Virus record (IMG/VR): IMGVR_UViG_3300025411_000080
Span: 1 to 24,969 of that record
Origin: a virus
Reading direction: 5' to 3' (one strand)
DNA length: 24,969 nt
Part shown: piece after piece, positions 1 through 7,826 of the stretch
How the letters are laid out: the number at the start of each line of letters is the position of its first letter
Position numbering within the stretch: position 1 is the stretch's first letter
Made by a program: the position numbers and the translations under genes
The notes under the pieces: model-generated
Databases searched by the model: none
What the model was told of the DNA's origin: nothing
What the model saw: the letters and a program-made list of their open reading frames with translations, nothing else

Positions 1-1
1 C

Positions 2-460
2 CCCGGCAATCCTTTTGCGGCAGGTAGCAAGATTGTGATGAAGTGTGATGGCAAGGCGCTATGGATGCGCTTACCATCAGGCAGACTTATCTGCTGGCAA
101 AGGCCAGAGCTCGATCTGCTCACCACTCCGTGGGGTAGTAAGAAAATGGGTGTTGTCGTCCATTCCCAAAACACTTACAGCAGGCAATGGAGCCGCAACG
201 CTCTTATTGGCAGCTCGATATTTCAATCCGCTGTTCAAGGAACTGCCCGGGACTTTCTTGCCGTGGCTATGCTTAATCTTGAAGCGAATGGTTTTCTGGT
301 AATCAATAGCATTCACGATGAGGTACTCCTCTTAGTGGAAGAACAAAACGGGGAGTCCGCGTTGGAGCAGGTCATTAAGATTATGACTACGCCTCCAGTA
401 TGGGCTCCCGATTTTCCTCTTGCTGCTGAAGGTTGGCACGGTAAACGTTACCGCAAGTGA
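2..460 (+). CDS. DNA polymerase family A, C-terminal fragment
   Basis: The frame is open to the left edge of the window, so this is the 3' end of a longer gene; the GTG at 35 is internal. The visible part of about 152 residues matches the end of the palm domain of PolI-type polymerases. It has a long helix containing SAVQGTARDFLAVAM, which corresponds to the family pattern QGxAAD..AM, followed after a short hydrophobic strand by the motif C residues His-Asp-Glu (SIHDEVLLLV). The acidic residue of HDE coordinates a catalytic metal in this family. It ends shortly after, as phage PolA proteins do. It would replicate the phage genome. It is the only plus-strand gene in the window and converges on the late structural block, overlapping its last gene by 13 bp. 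The family call is firm; whether a 3'-5' exonuclease domain is present cannot be seen. Confidence 0.88.
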   Translation, partial: PGNPFAAGSKIVMKCDGKALWMRLPSGRLICWQRPELDLLTTPWGSKKMGVVVHSQNTYSRQWSRNALIGSSIFQSAVQGTARDFLAVAMLNLEANGFLVINSIHDEVLLLVEEQNGESALEQVIKIMTTPPVWAPDFPLAAEGWHGKRYRK

Positions 461-2742
461 ACTAAACCACCAGCACGTTTTGGCACCACTACAGGCAGAT
501 TACCTTGATCATCTGGCTGTGGTGGTGGGGTTGGAATAGGCTGCGCGTTTTCGTAACCTTCTGGCGAATAAATCTGAACGTTTTTACCACCACCAATAAG
601 TTTGTAAGCAGTTGGCTCCGCCGCATTAACAAGTGCGCCGGTAGCAGTTGGTAAGTTTTGACGTAACTGCTCACCAGCTTGCTTAATAAAGTCTGGACGC
701 TCTGTTGCCAAGTCTTTTAACAGATCTGTACCACCTGTATAGCCAAGTCGTGTTGCCACGGAAGGAATAGCTACTGCAGCAGCTGGAGCAAGAATGTTTG
801 CCACATCTGGACCAGCACCAAATTTTTGTGCACCAAAATGACCTAACGCCCCAAGACCGCCACTTAATACACCGCCCAAAGTAAGTTCGTACCCAATTTT
901 GTTTAACATAGTTCCAGGTGTGCTTTCGGATTCTATTTTGTTAACTAGGGTTTGTACGTTAGCGTTTTGATTTTCGTAAGCGTTATCTAATTCTTCTTTT
1001 TGGTCCAACTTTATTTTGTCAAGCGCTTCTTTTTCTTTGGCATCTAATTTACCATGATGCTCTTCTAACTGTGATTTCCACTGATTAGCTTGATCTTCTA
1101 TTTTTTGTCTTTTTGCGTCTAAAAGTTTAGCGGCTGCCAAAGCATCTTGTAACTGCTCATCGTTTGCTGCGGCATAACGTTTAATAGACATTTCTGGTTT
1201 TAAACCACCAACTAATTGTTCAGGCGTAAATCTACCTTCATCCAACATTGATGATTTCAATCCTACAGCGCGTTGAGGACCTTGCAGTTGGCTATAGGCC
1301 CTGTTAGCGTCTTTCATTAACTGACCACCTTCAGTATCGCCAACGTGATCTAGCCAATGACCTTTAATATCTTTTAGGGCACCAGCTAATTCAACATCAT
1401 CTGCATTACCTTTAGTAAGCAAATTGTATGCGCGGTCCCCCAATTTTTGAAATTGAGCTTGCCATTGAACTGGTGAAATTAGTTTACTATCGCCACCTAA
1501 AGCAATTATCTTTTTAACTTCTTCGTCTAACCCCGGAACATCTGGATTATCTTCAACAACTTTTTTTAGCTTTGTTTCTAATTCTGGTGTAATTTTAATA
1601 GAGCCGCCAAGCTCAGGATCACCCAATAAACCAGTGGCTTTGTTATAAGTTTCGCTTAATCTGTCTTGAATATGTTTGATAGCATTACTACCAACAACAT
1701 CTTTTGGCAAAGTTAAAGATTGACCATTTTCATCTTTTAAATGAGATAGTACTTTGTTAAGGACATCTAAATGATACTGATCTTGTTCGTTGTTTAAATT
1801 TTCGTGCAGTTTAGCAACATTTTTATCATATCTATTTTTGCTATCTGCTTTTAATTGATTAGTTAATTGCTGTAACGGATGTTGACGGCTATCGTATGTT
1901 GCTTTTAATGCAGCATTTTCTCTATCTTTTTGGTTGCTTAACGCTTGTTTTCTTAAACGAAGCATTTCCAACAAATTTCTATTAGAGCTTTCTGCTTGCC
2001 CTTTAATACCAGCGCCGGGCAATACACGCAAGCCTCTTTCAATAGCCTGAGCTGCGCCACCCAAAGTTTGTCCTAAAGTGGCCCCAGATGTATCTTCAAA
2101 CCCCGGAATACCTTTGGCACCTTTGAGAAAACGAGAAACGTCAATACCTTGTGCAGCAAGGTCTTTTAAACGTTGTAATTGTGGTGAAAGAACTCGTGAC
2201 ACCCCGCCAACCACCTTTTCAGCCGCAGGGCCTAAGATAGCACCAGTACCAGCTTGTTCTGCTTTTTCTGGAAAATAGCCGGGTTCAGTAATCGATTTAC
2301 CTGTAGGCGTAAGTAACGAAGCACCTGCGCCAGTTGTAGCTGCTTTAGCCCAGTTAGGCAAATTAGCAAAATTACCTTCCATAGTTTTAGCCAATTTGGC
2401 AAATTTAGGAAGAGTTTTAGCACCTTGATATGCAATATCTAGCTCTTTAGCTGGTAACATAAAGCCGGCAAGATCACCAACAATACTTGATATGGAACCA
2501 CCAAGACCAGACTTTTTCTTAAACTCTTCGTCCATTTTTAACAAATCTTTGGCTGGCTTATCCCAACCAACCATTTCTGCTATGGCAGCAGGTGGTTTAG
2601 CTAAACCAATAAGAGCTCGCATAGCAGATGCAGTAGCTGGCTCAAATGTTTTTGCTAAAGATTTTTCTTCCTTAAAAGGGTCGTATTCAACTTCTTTTAA
2701 TTTACCTTTAAAGGGATCGTAATCGACTTTTTTTAAGCCCAT
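448..2742 (-). CDS. putative DNA ejection / internal virion protein (764 aa)
   Basis: I do not recognise a defined domain. The N-terminus carries a near-duplicate, VDYDPFK (residues 6-12) and VEYDPFK (18-24). Two long charged, coiled-coil-prone helical stretches lie at about 251-345 and 525-605. A Gly/Ala-rich hydrophobic stretch at about 620-665 could insert in or cross a membrane, and a Pro-rich segment lies near 735-745. The extreme C-terminus is KRAGGLVHLR, which includes a GG motif seen in other proteins of this phage. Size, helical character, a hydrophobic segment and position as last gene after the nozzle and an M15 peptidase fit an injected protein of the T7 gp15/gp16 or P22 gp16/gp20 kind, but that is inference from context. 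It starts 3 nt after the stop of the M15 gene with only a weak upstream GGA, suggesting coupled translation. The stop codon lies inside the end of the convergent polymerase gene. Confidence 0.6.
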   Translation of the reverse strand: MGLKKVDYDPFKGKLKEVEYDPFKEEKSLAKTFEPATASAMRALIGLAKPPAAIAEMVGWDKPAKDLLKMDEEFKKKSGLGGSISSIVGDLAGFMLPAKELDIAYQGAKTLPKFAKLAKTMEGNFANLPNWAKAATTGAGASLLTPTGKSITEPGYFPEKAEQAGTGAILGPAAEKVVGGVSRVLSPQLQRLKDLAAQGIDVSRFLKGAKGIPGFEDTSGATLGQTLGGAAQAIERGLRVLPGAGIKGQAESSNRNLLEMLRLRKQALSNQKDRENAALKATYDSRQHPLQQLTNQLKADSKNRYDKNVAKLHENLNNEQDQYHLDVLNKVLSHLKDENGQSLTLPKDVVGSNAIKHIQDRLSETYNKATGLLGDPELGGSIKITPELETKLKKVVEDNPDVPGLDEEVKKIIALGGDSKLISPVQWQAQFQKLGDRAYNLLTKGNADDVELAGALKDIKGHWLDHVGDTEGGQLMKDANRAYSQLQGPQRAVGLKSSMLDEGRFTPEQLVGGLKPEMSIKRYAAANDEQLQDALAAAKLLDAKRQKIEDQANQWKSQLEEHHGKLDAKEKEALDKIKLDQKEELDNAYENQNANVQTLVNKIESESTPGTMLNKIGYELTLGGVLSGGLGALGHFGAQKFGAGPDVANILAPAAAVAIPSVATRLGYTGGTDLLKDLATERPDFIKQAGEQLRQNLPTATGALVNAAEPTAYKLIGGGKNVQIYSPEGYENAQPIPTPPPQPDDQGNLPVVVPKRAGGLVHLR

Positions 2743-2745
2743 GGT

Positions 2746-4524
2746 TTAGTCCGGAGTCCATTCATAAGTTTTGCCATCTTGTATTACGTATACTTTATCA
2801 GCATATTGCCCCACACCCCAACGTGCACCTTCAGGAGCACCTTTTGGCAAAGGCTTACCAGATGGTGCGGCCGCTGCCTTAACTGCAGGAGCGCTTACAC
2901 CTAAATTTTTTGTAAGGTCTTGTTCATAAAGACCGCCAGGTTTCATATAATTAGCAAATGCAGATTTTTTGTCTAAAACGTTTGGTCGAGTAATAAACGT
3001 ATTTAAATTATTTCTAGCAACAATAGATGCTTTTTCAAACTCTAAAGTTCTCTTTAAGAATTCTTTTGGATCATTAATACTACCAATAGTTTTTTCAAAT
3101 ATTGCAACGTCACGGTCAGATAATTGACCACCCAAAGCAGTTTTAACATTACCAACAACTTGCTTTTTAAGAGCTTGATCAACAACGTTTTTAGTTGTTA
3201 AATCTTTTAATTGTTCGTCTGACAAATCGCCAAAGTATCCTTTAGCTTGTGTAATGGCTTGACGGAAAGAAGATCCTGGACCAATATCAGATTTGGGATC
3301 ACTAACAATTTTAAGGGCATCATCTAAATAGCGTACCCTATCTTTGTCATTTAAAATTTGTTCACCAAGTTTACCGCCTGTGTTTTTATTAAAATCTTCG
3401 TTATTAGCTTGAACGTTTTTAGTAAATGTTTCAGCAGATGCAGAACTACCTGGTGGCAAACCGCCAGTGTATGCTGGTTCTGTTGTTTTAGCGCCAGGTT
3501 TAGTTAATTCCCAATGATTTTTATCATTTGGAACTGGTTGTGTAAATCCAGCATCAATTAATTTTTGACGTTGATCTGCAGTTATTGGGCCCACATCAAT
3601 TGCGTTACCAGTTTGGTGTTGGCTGTAACCAGGGAAAGCTACAGGAGGTCCGTTGTAACCAGGTTTTTTGCTATTTAAATATAAATTATATTGTTTGTCC
3701 CAATCGCGGTCACCGCTAATAATTGGAACACCTAACGAAGAAGCAACTTGTACAGCAGTTCCTTGCTCACCGGTTGTATATGGTGTAGTTTGACTTGAAG
3801 GAGCCCCGCCCATACCCGGGCTGTATGGAACTTCAAAGCCATCTTTAACTGTCTTAAATACGCCGTAACCTTTTTCAAGCACTTGATGTTTAAGAACGTC
3901 TTTTTCTGGTCCTTCAGGCATGGCATTAATTGCAGCCATATTTTTTAATAATTCAGTTTTACCTTTAGTTTCATATTCTTCAACCATTCTATCAATAGCG
4001 TCAAAATCTGGAACAGGTTTATTAAGATAGCCGTATGCAACAGCTTGTAACGCTGGTGGTAAGCTATCAATTTTTTGTTGAACAGGAGATTTTCTTCCGC
4101 CAGCTGGTTGCGTTGCTGTGCCGCCAAGTGTTGGAGCATTGCCGGTTGTTGCAGATTGTGTGCTTGTACCGGCAGGCAAACCTAAGTTGTAATTCATGGC
4201 TTGTTGCTGATTAGCTAACTGAGCACGCATAGCAGCAATAGATTGGCGTCTAATTAAATCTTCTTGCTCTTCTTTATTTTTTTCTGCAGCACGTAAAGCT
4301 AAAGCACGGGTTGGACCTTCTGTTCCGCCCGCGCCCCATGCTGAAGTATCTTTTATACCTTCAATAATTTGGTTTAAAGGACTTTGACGTTGGTCAATCA
4401 TTTGCTGCATATTAGCAAGCAATTGTTGTGTAGATGCTTGATCTAAAGGAACGTTACCCTTTGGAACAGCTTCACCTTTTGTATCAAAACCTAAAGTCAA
4501 TCCGCCTGTTGTACTAGTTGGCAT
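2746..4524 (-). CDS. virion-associated M15 (VanY-like) peptidase protein
   Basis: A 592-residue protein with a D-alanyl-D-alanine carboxypeptidase-like (peptidase M15) domain at about residues 250-345. The domain shows SGDRDWDKQ near 270, matching the SGxRxxxxQ signature, then SQHQTGNAID, where His303 and Asp310 fit the SxHxxGxAxD zinc-binding motif, and NHWE with His337 as third zinc ligand. The N-terminal 110 residues are Gln/Ala-rich and helical, and the C-terminal 250 residues are charged helices of unknown role. M15 enzymes cut the peptide part of peptidoglycan. Being large and sitting among virion genes rather than in the lysis cassette, it most likely cuts the cell wall locally during DNA entry; that role is inferred. 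The start follows TAGGAAATAAAT, a good ribosome binding site. Confidence 0.82.
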   Translation of the reverse strand: MPTSTTGGLTLGFDTKGEAVPKGNVPLDQASTQQLLANMQQMIDQRQSPLNQIIEGIKDTSAWGAGGTEGPTRALALRAAEKNKEEQEDLIRRQSIAAMRAQLANQQQAMNYNLGLPAGTSTQSATTGNAPTLGGTATQPAGGRKSPVQQKIDSLPPALQAVAYGYLNKPVPDFDAIDRMVEEYETKGKTELLKNMAAINAMPEGPEKDVLKHQVLEKGYGVFKTVKDGFEVPYSPGMGGAPSSQTTPYTTGEQGTAVQVASSLGVPIISGDRDWDKQYNLYLNSKKPGYNGPPVAFPGYSQHQTGNAIDVGPITADQRQKLIDAGFTQPVPNDKNHWELTKPGAKTTEPAYTGGLPPGSSASAETFTKNVQANNEDFNKNTGGKLGEQILNDKDRVRYLDDALKIVSDPKSDIGPGSSFRQAITQAKGYFGDLSDEQLKDLTTKNVVDQALKKQVVGNVKTALGGQLSDRDVAIFEKTIGSINDPKEFLKRTLEFEKASIVARNNLNTFITRPNVLDKKSAFANYMKPGGLYEQDLTKNLGVSAPAVKAAAAPSGKPLPKGAPEGARWGVGQYADKVYVIQDGKTYEWTPD

Positions 4525-4536
4525 ATTTATTTCCTA

Positions 4537-5505
4537 TCAAGGCCCTTGCAATAAGTATGAATAATCTACACCATCTGATCCCATACCTGTTGTTGGGTCC
4601 ACAGTTACTCCATCTGGAATAGCATTTTGCATAACACTGCTAGCCGCGGTATTTCCGTATGTTGGATCAGTTATAACATTTCCGTTTGCGTCAGTAGTTT
4701 GACCAACACCCGGAGTGCTATTGCCAAATAAACCACCAACTAAACTAGCAATTGTTGTTCCTGGAGAAATTGTATTTAGCAACGCATTTAATCCTTGTGT
4801 ACCAGTGTTTAAACCGGTTAACAAACCCCCAATTTGGTTGATTGGGGCTAATTGAGTTGCATTTGTGGTTGTTGCGCCTGGGTTTACGGCAGATAAAATA
4901 TTTGCCAATTGGGCAGTTGATGTTAGGGGAGCTGCTTGTTGAGCTTGACCCAATGTTGTTTCTGTTGCAGTTCCTTGCTGCCCAATGTTTCCAAGTGCTG
5001 TGCTTGCGTTTACACCAGTTTGCTGGTTTGTTAAAGCAGATTGCATTTGAGCAGCAGCAAGGTTTGCTTGTGCGTTTGTTAATGCTGTATCGGCAGCAGT
5101 TGTGCCACGTAAACTACCAAACTGCCCAGAAGCAACTGCAGCTGCGTCAGCGGGGGCAGTAATTTGTGGAATTAAAGTTTGAAGTTGTTGGTTTTGAGCA
5201 GCATATAAACCACCTAACGCAGTGCTGGTATTTGGTGTAACTTGACCAGTTGTTGGGTTTACAATCCATGGATTCGCCGCTCCAGAAGCAATAGTTCCTA
5301 AAGCTCCCTGTGCTTGGGTGAATGGATTGTTTGGCCCGCTAAGATTATTAATAGCTTGCCCAGCAACAGTGTTTTGCAAAGTTGGCGCGTTTGCTGCACC
5401 AGAAACAGCATTATTTACAACGTTTTGTTGTGCAGTAGAATACCAAGATGGCAGCGTTGTTTGCGCTGTTGTCGTATTAGTTAATAGATTACTTAAGCCG
5501 GCCAT
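4537..5505 (-). CDS. probable internal/ejection virion protein, Ala-Gln-Thr-rich (322 aa)
   Basis: A low-complexity protein rich in Ala, Gln, Thr, Asn and Gly with almost no charged residues. Near the N-terminus is LPSWYSTAQQ. The middle part (about 127-180) begins with GQFGSLRGTTAAD and is a predicted amphipathic helix rich in Ala, Leu and Gln. The rest has Asn/Gly-rich linkers and a short hydrophobic Leu/Gly stretch around 225-270. This composition resembles small ejection proteins of podoviruses (P22 gp7 or T7 gp14 type), and it lies directly upstream of the M15 protein. I infer an ejection or internal role but see no diagnostic motif. Its ATG overlaps the upstream stop as TAATG, so translation is probably coupled. 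Confidence 0.5.
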   Translation of the reverse strand: MAGLSNLLTNTTTAQTTLPSWYSTAQQNVVNNAVSGAANAPTLQNTVAGQAINNLSGPNNPFTQAQGALGTIASGAANPWIVNPTTGQVTPNTSTALGGLYAAQNQQLQTLIPQITAPADAAAVASGQFGSLRGTTAADTALTNAQANLAAAQMQSALTNQQTGVNASTALGNIGQQGTATETTLGQAQQAAPLTSTAQLANILSAVNPGATTTNATQLAPINQIGGLLTGLNTGTQGLNALLNTISPGTTIASLVGGLFGNSTPGVGQTTDANGNVITDPTYGNTAASSVMQNAIPDGVTVDPTTGMGSDGVDYSYLLQGP

Positions 5506-7055
5506 TATTTTTTAACCTTTTTGTTAGCTTCTAACAAATAAGCCAACGGACCTTTACTATCCGGTGGTAGATGTTTTGCGTCATGTTTTTGTTTATGTTC
5601 TCTGATTGTTTCTAAAAAATTATCTAATACTTTAGAACCACTATCGTTACTACCATTACCTAACGAAGATACTACGTCAGCTGGAATTACAAACTCACCA
5701 TTGGCTAACATAGCTGGAACATCATCGGATGTGCCGTCTCCATTACCTTGAACATATCGATGTTTTAAACCGCCTTCGCTGTAAAATTCTGGTGTATGAA
5801 TACCTTCATTGGTTTCTACTCCGCCGCCAGTATTAAAATGAAATGGCGAAAAATGTGGACCAATAGCTGCAATATTTTCAGCTTGATAAGTTGGTATATT
5901 TAAACTTGCGTGTTTACCCATTGATAGCATTCTATCTGGATAACGAATTTTATCAGGACCTGCCGCGTAATCATATTCTTCCACATTACTACCTTCAGCA
6001 TATCCCGGAACTGATCCACCGGCCGCTAATGTAGGAGTTGTCATAGGAGTTGCAGGGGCAGTAACTCCTGCAGAAGGAATATCAGTATTGTATAATGGTT
6101 GATTATTTGAAAACGCCGCAGGATCTGGGTTAATTGTTCCCATTTTACCCGGTGTATAATTCGGCTGAATAACTTGGCTAGATGATGTGCCAGTATTTGT
6201 TCCAGTGTTGGTTCCGGTATTTAAATTAGACAAACCAGAATTTGTAGTGCCGGAGCCTTGGTTTGTGTGCGTTCCTAACGTTTGAGCAGAAGGAGCTAAT
6301 AAAGTATTTAATGCTTGATTTGCAAGAGTACCTATAACTTTATTGTTAAATACTTTACCAAGAGTGCTTTGCGAACCATCAGTTGGAGGGGTTGCCTCAG
6401 TATCTGTAGCTGGAGTAGATTCAATTACATTACCTTGGGCATCTGTCGTTAGGGTAGAGCCATCATCAAATGTTTGAGTAATATTGCCGGATGCGTCTGT
6501 AGTAGCGCCGGTTAAACTATTTGCATTAGTTATACCTTCTTGCGCTGTACTTAAAAGTGTATTACCTGATGAATTTAAAATTTCACCGGTTGAAGCATCT
6601 AAAAGATTACCACCACCAGCGTCAGTAATAAGACCTGAGGAAATAAGGTCGGTTGGTGCCATTCCAGCGGATAACATTTGACTTGCAGTTACACCGGCAG
6701 AAGCCATATCTGAAGCAGATATTCCAGCAGCCATTAAATTAGATACTGGTATTCCAGCTGAAACCATATCTGCTACTGGCACACCAGCTGATAACATACT
6801 ACTTGCTGATACACCAGCTGAAACCATTTCTGGCACAGATGCGCCAGCTGCAACTAAATCTGAAGCAGATACTCCGGCAGACACTAAATCAGAAACAGCA
6901 GCACCTGATGCAAGGGCGTCGGCTGTTGAAATATATCCGGCAGCAGCTTGAGCGGCAACGTCAGATGAGGCCAGCGTAAATGCTGAATCTCCAGCAAACG
7001 ATGATCCTAAAAAATCAGCAACCGGTGTTGCTATTAAATCTACTGTTCCGCCCAT
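5505..7055 (-). CDS. decapeptide-repeat virion protein with conserved C-terminal GTSD..GEFVIPADVV module
   Basis: A 516-residue protein with three parts. Residues about 40-145 hold ten tandem copies of a strictly ten-residue repeat of the form x-hydrophobic-x-[SA]-[AS]-G-[VI]-x-x-[ST], with glycines at 51, 61, 71 and so on to 141 and no indel. Residues about 150-340 are a Thr/Asn/Gly-rich linker. The C-terminus has GG-containing segments (AAGGSVPGYAEG, FNTGGGVET, YSEGGLKHRY) and, at about 438-465, the segment GDGTSDDVPAML followed by ANGEFVIPADVVSSLG. From memory, modules of this form occur in structural proteins of many uncultured phages, but their function is not known to me. Position between nozzle/GNAT and ejection proteins makes it a probable virion component. 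Start and upstream stop overlap as TAATG. Confidence 0.6.
   Translation of the reverse strand: MGGTVDLIATPVADFLGSSFAGDSAFTLASSDVAAQAAAGYISTADALASGAAVSDLVSAGVSASDLVAAGASVPEMVSAGVSASSMLSAGVPVADMVSAGIPVSNLMAAGISASDMASAGVTASQMLSAGMAPTDLISSGLITDAGGGNLLDASTGEILNSSGNTLLSTAQEGITNANSLTGATTDASGNITQTFDDGSTLTTDAQGNVIESTPATDTEATPPTDGSQSTLGKVFNNKVIGTLANQALNTLLAPSAQTLGTHTNQGSGTTNSGLSNLNTGTNTGTNTGTSSSQVIQPNYTPGKMGTINPDPAAFSNNQPLYNTDIPSAGVTAPATPMTTPTLAAGGSVPGYAEGSNVEEYDYAAGPDKIRYPDRMLSMGKHASLNIPTYQAENIAAIGPHFSPFHFNTGGGVETNEGIHTPEFYSEGGLKHRYVQGNGDGTSDDVPAMLANGEFVIPADVVSSLGNGSNDSGSKVLDNFLETIREHKQKHDAKHLPPDSKGPLAYLLEANKKVKK
6620..6935 (-). repeat. ten tandem 30-bp units coding a decapeptide repeat
   Basis: This stretch of the 516-aa gene encodes ten in-register ten-residue repeats such as DLVSAGVSAS, EMVSAGVSAS, SMLSAGVPVA and DMASAGVTAS. 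Glycine is invariant, hydrophobic residues are conserved at position 2, and the third base varies freely. The codon drift with amino-acid pattern kept indicates selection on the protein rather than recent DNA slippage. The pattern looks like a solenoid or helical repeat and resembles xxELxxAGfs-type repeats that I know from some bacterial and protist proteins. Confidence 0.8.
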
Positions 7056-7513
7056 TATTGTTCCATTACTATCGAATATGTTTTCTCAAAAAAATTACCA
7101 CCAAGTCGTTCTATCAATTTACCATAATCTAAAAATGGTTTAATACGAAATTGAATGCGCTGAGGTTTACGTTTTTTAATTTCTTCAGTAGTCCATTTTA
7201 TAAATTTGTAGCCCAGCATACCTTTACGGTAATTCGGACTAATGTATAAAACGTCTGAAGTAACTGTTAAACTTTTTTTATAGTGAATATGGTTTATAAC
7301 AAACCATAAACTATAACCAATCAATTTGCCGTCATCTCTGGCGGTGTGGATTTCTAACATACCCCTGTCGTACAACATATTGTACTGCTCAAGGTTTGGA
7401 TCCAATTCTATTACATCTGTACGTTCAGCGATCTCGTCATAGTGATCTTTGAACAGCTGCATCGCTTCATTGGCAAAAGGCATGGGCGCCTCTTTTTGAA
7501 ATGTAATCATCAT
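7055..7513 (-). CDS. GNAT-family N-acetyltransferase
   Basis: The 152-residue protein matches a GNAT fold in order: N-terminal helix and strand; the central strand pair (MLEIHTARDDGKLIGYSLWFV); a strand with VTSDVLYISPNYR; the acetyl-CoA pyrophosphate loop RKGMLGYKFI (family pattern R/Q-x-x-G-x-G/A); the following helix (KWTTEEIKK); and a last strand with the GG-containing loop LIERLGGNFFEKTYSIVMEQ. GNAT enzymes transfer an acetyl group from acetyl-CoA to an amine; the substrate here cannot be told. Two adjacent ATGs are possible, with a purine-rich AGGGGAAA just upstream. A later ATG (residue 11) is a poorer choice. It is the first gene after the second terminator-promoter element and is coupled to the repeat protein by TAATG. 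Confidence 0.78.
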   Translation of the reverse strand: MMITFQKEAPMPFANEAMQLFKDHYDEIAERTDVIELDPNLEQYNMLYDRGMLEIHTARDDGKLIGYSLWFVINHIHYKKSLTVTSDVLYISPNYRKGMLGYKFIKWTTEEIKKRKPQRIQFRIKPFLDYGKLIERLGGNFFEKTYSIVMEQ

Positions 7514-7522
7514 TTTCCCCTA

Positions 7523-7541
7523 TTCCTACATACACTAATGC
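7523..7541 (-). promoter_or_regulatory. putative phage promoter, copy B
   Basis: On the minus strand, GCATTAGTGTATGTAGG stands between the end of one operon and the GNAT start. It closely matches GCATTAGTAGATATAAGG at 14202-14219, which sits in the same position relative to a terminator and the next operon. The organisation (hairpin, T-run, AT-rich 17-18-mer ending in GG, then ribosome binding site) resembles single-subunit RNA polymerase promoters of T7-like phages, although the sequence is not a known T7/SP6/K11 consensus. The promoter role is inferred from repetition and position. Confidence 0.5.
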
Positions 7542-7570
7542 AAAAATAAGAGTGTTTACGCCCTATCTTT
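7541..7570 (-). terminator. degenerate intrinsic terminator, copy B
   Basis: On the minus strand AGGGCGTAAACACTCT can form an imperfect hairpin (one G-T pair and one C-A mismatch) and is followed by TATTTTTGC. It shares GGGCGTAAAC and the T-run with the stronger copy at 14221-14248. It lies just after the stop of the 87-aa gene, before the GNAT operon. The hairpin is weaker than copy A, so read-through is likely. Confidence 0.5.
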
Positions 7571-7826
7571 TTAAAGGGCCATTAACTAAATTTCCAAACT
7601 CATGCGCCCAATCTTGCCAGCTATCGTAAGTCTGCGGGTCTGGCGTACCATACGGTTGAAACGCTGCAGACTGCGCTATTTCTCTAGCAACCTTTTGCCA
7701 CTCATCTTCTGGAGCAAACGGTATATGGGTCTGGCTATAAAACAACACCAGATTTCCATTAAATTCATCCCAGCTAGAATAGTCTGGCAAAAACGGAAAA
7801 AACTGTTGGCCCTTAAGGACGCTCAT
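7563..7826 (-). CDS. hypothetical protein (87 aa)
   Basis: I do not recognise this protein. It is rich in aromatic residues (several Trp, Phe and Tyr: DYSSWDEF, WQKVAREIAQ, DSWQDWAHEFG) and has no membrane segment, signal or Cys. Its start overlaps the end of the nozzle gene by 14 nt, so it is likely translated as part of the adaptor-nozzle operon. It is the last gene before a terminator. A virion or assembly role is possible from position only. Confidence 0.6.
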   Translation of the reverse strand: MSVLKGQQFFPFLPDYSSWDEFNGNLVLFYSQTHIPFAPEDEWQKVAREIAQSAAFQPYGTPDPQTYDSWQDWAHEFGNLVNGPLKR

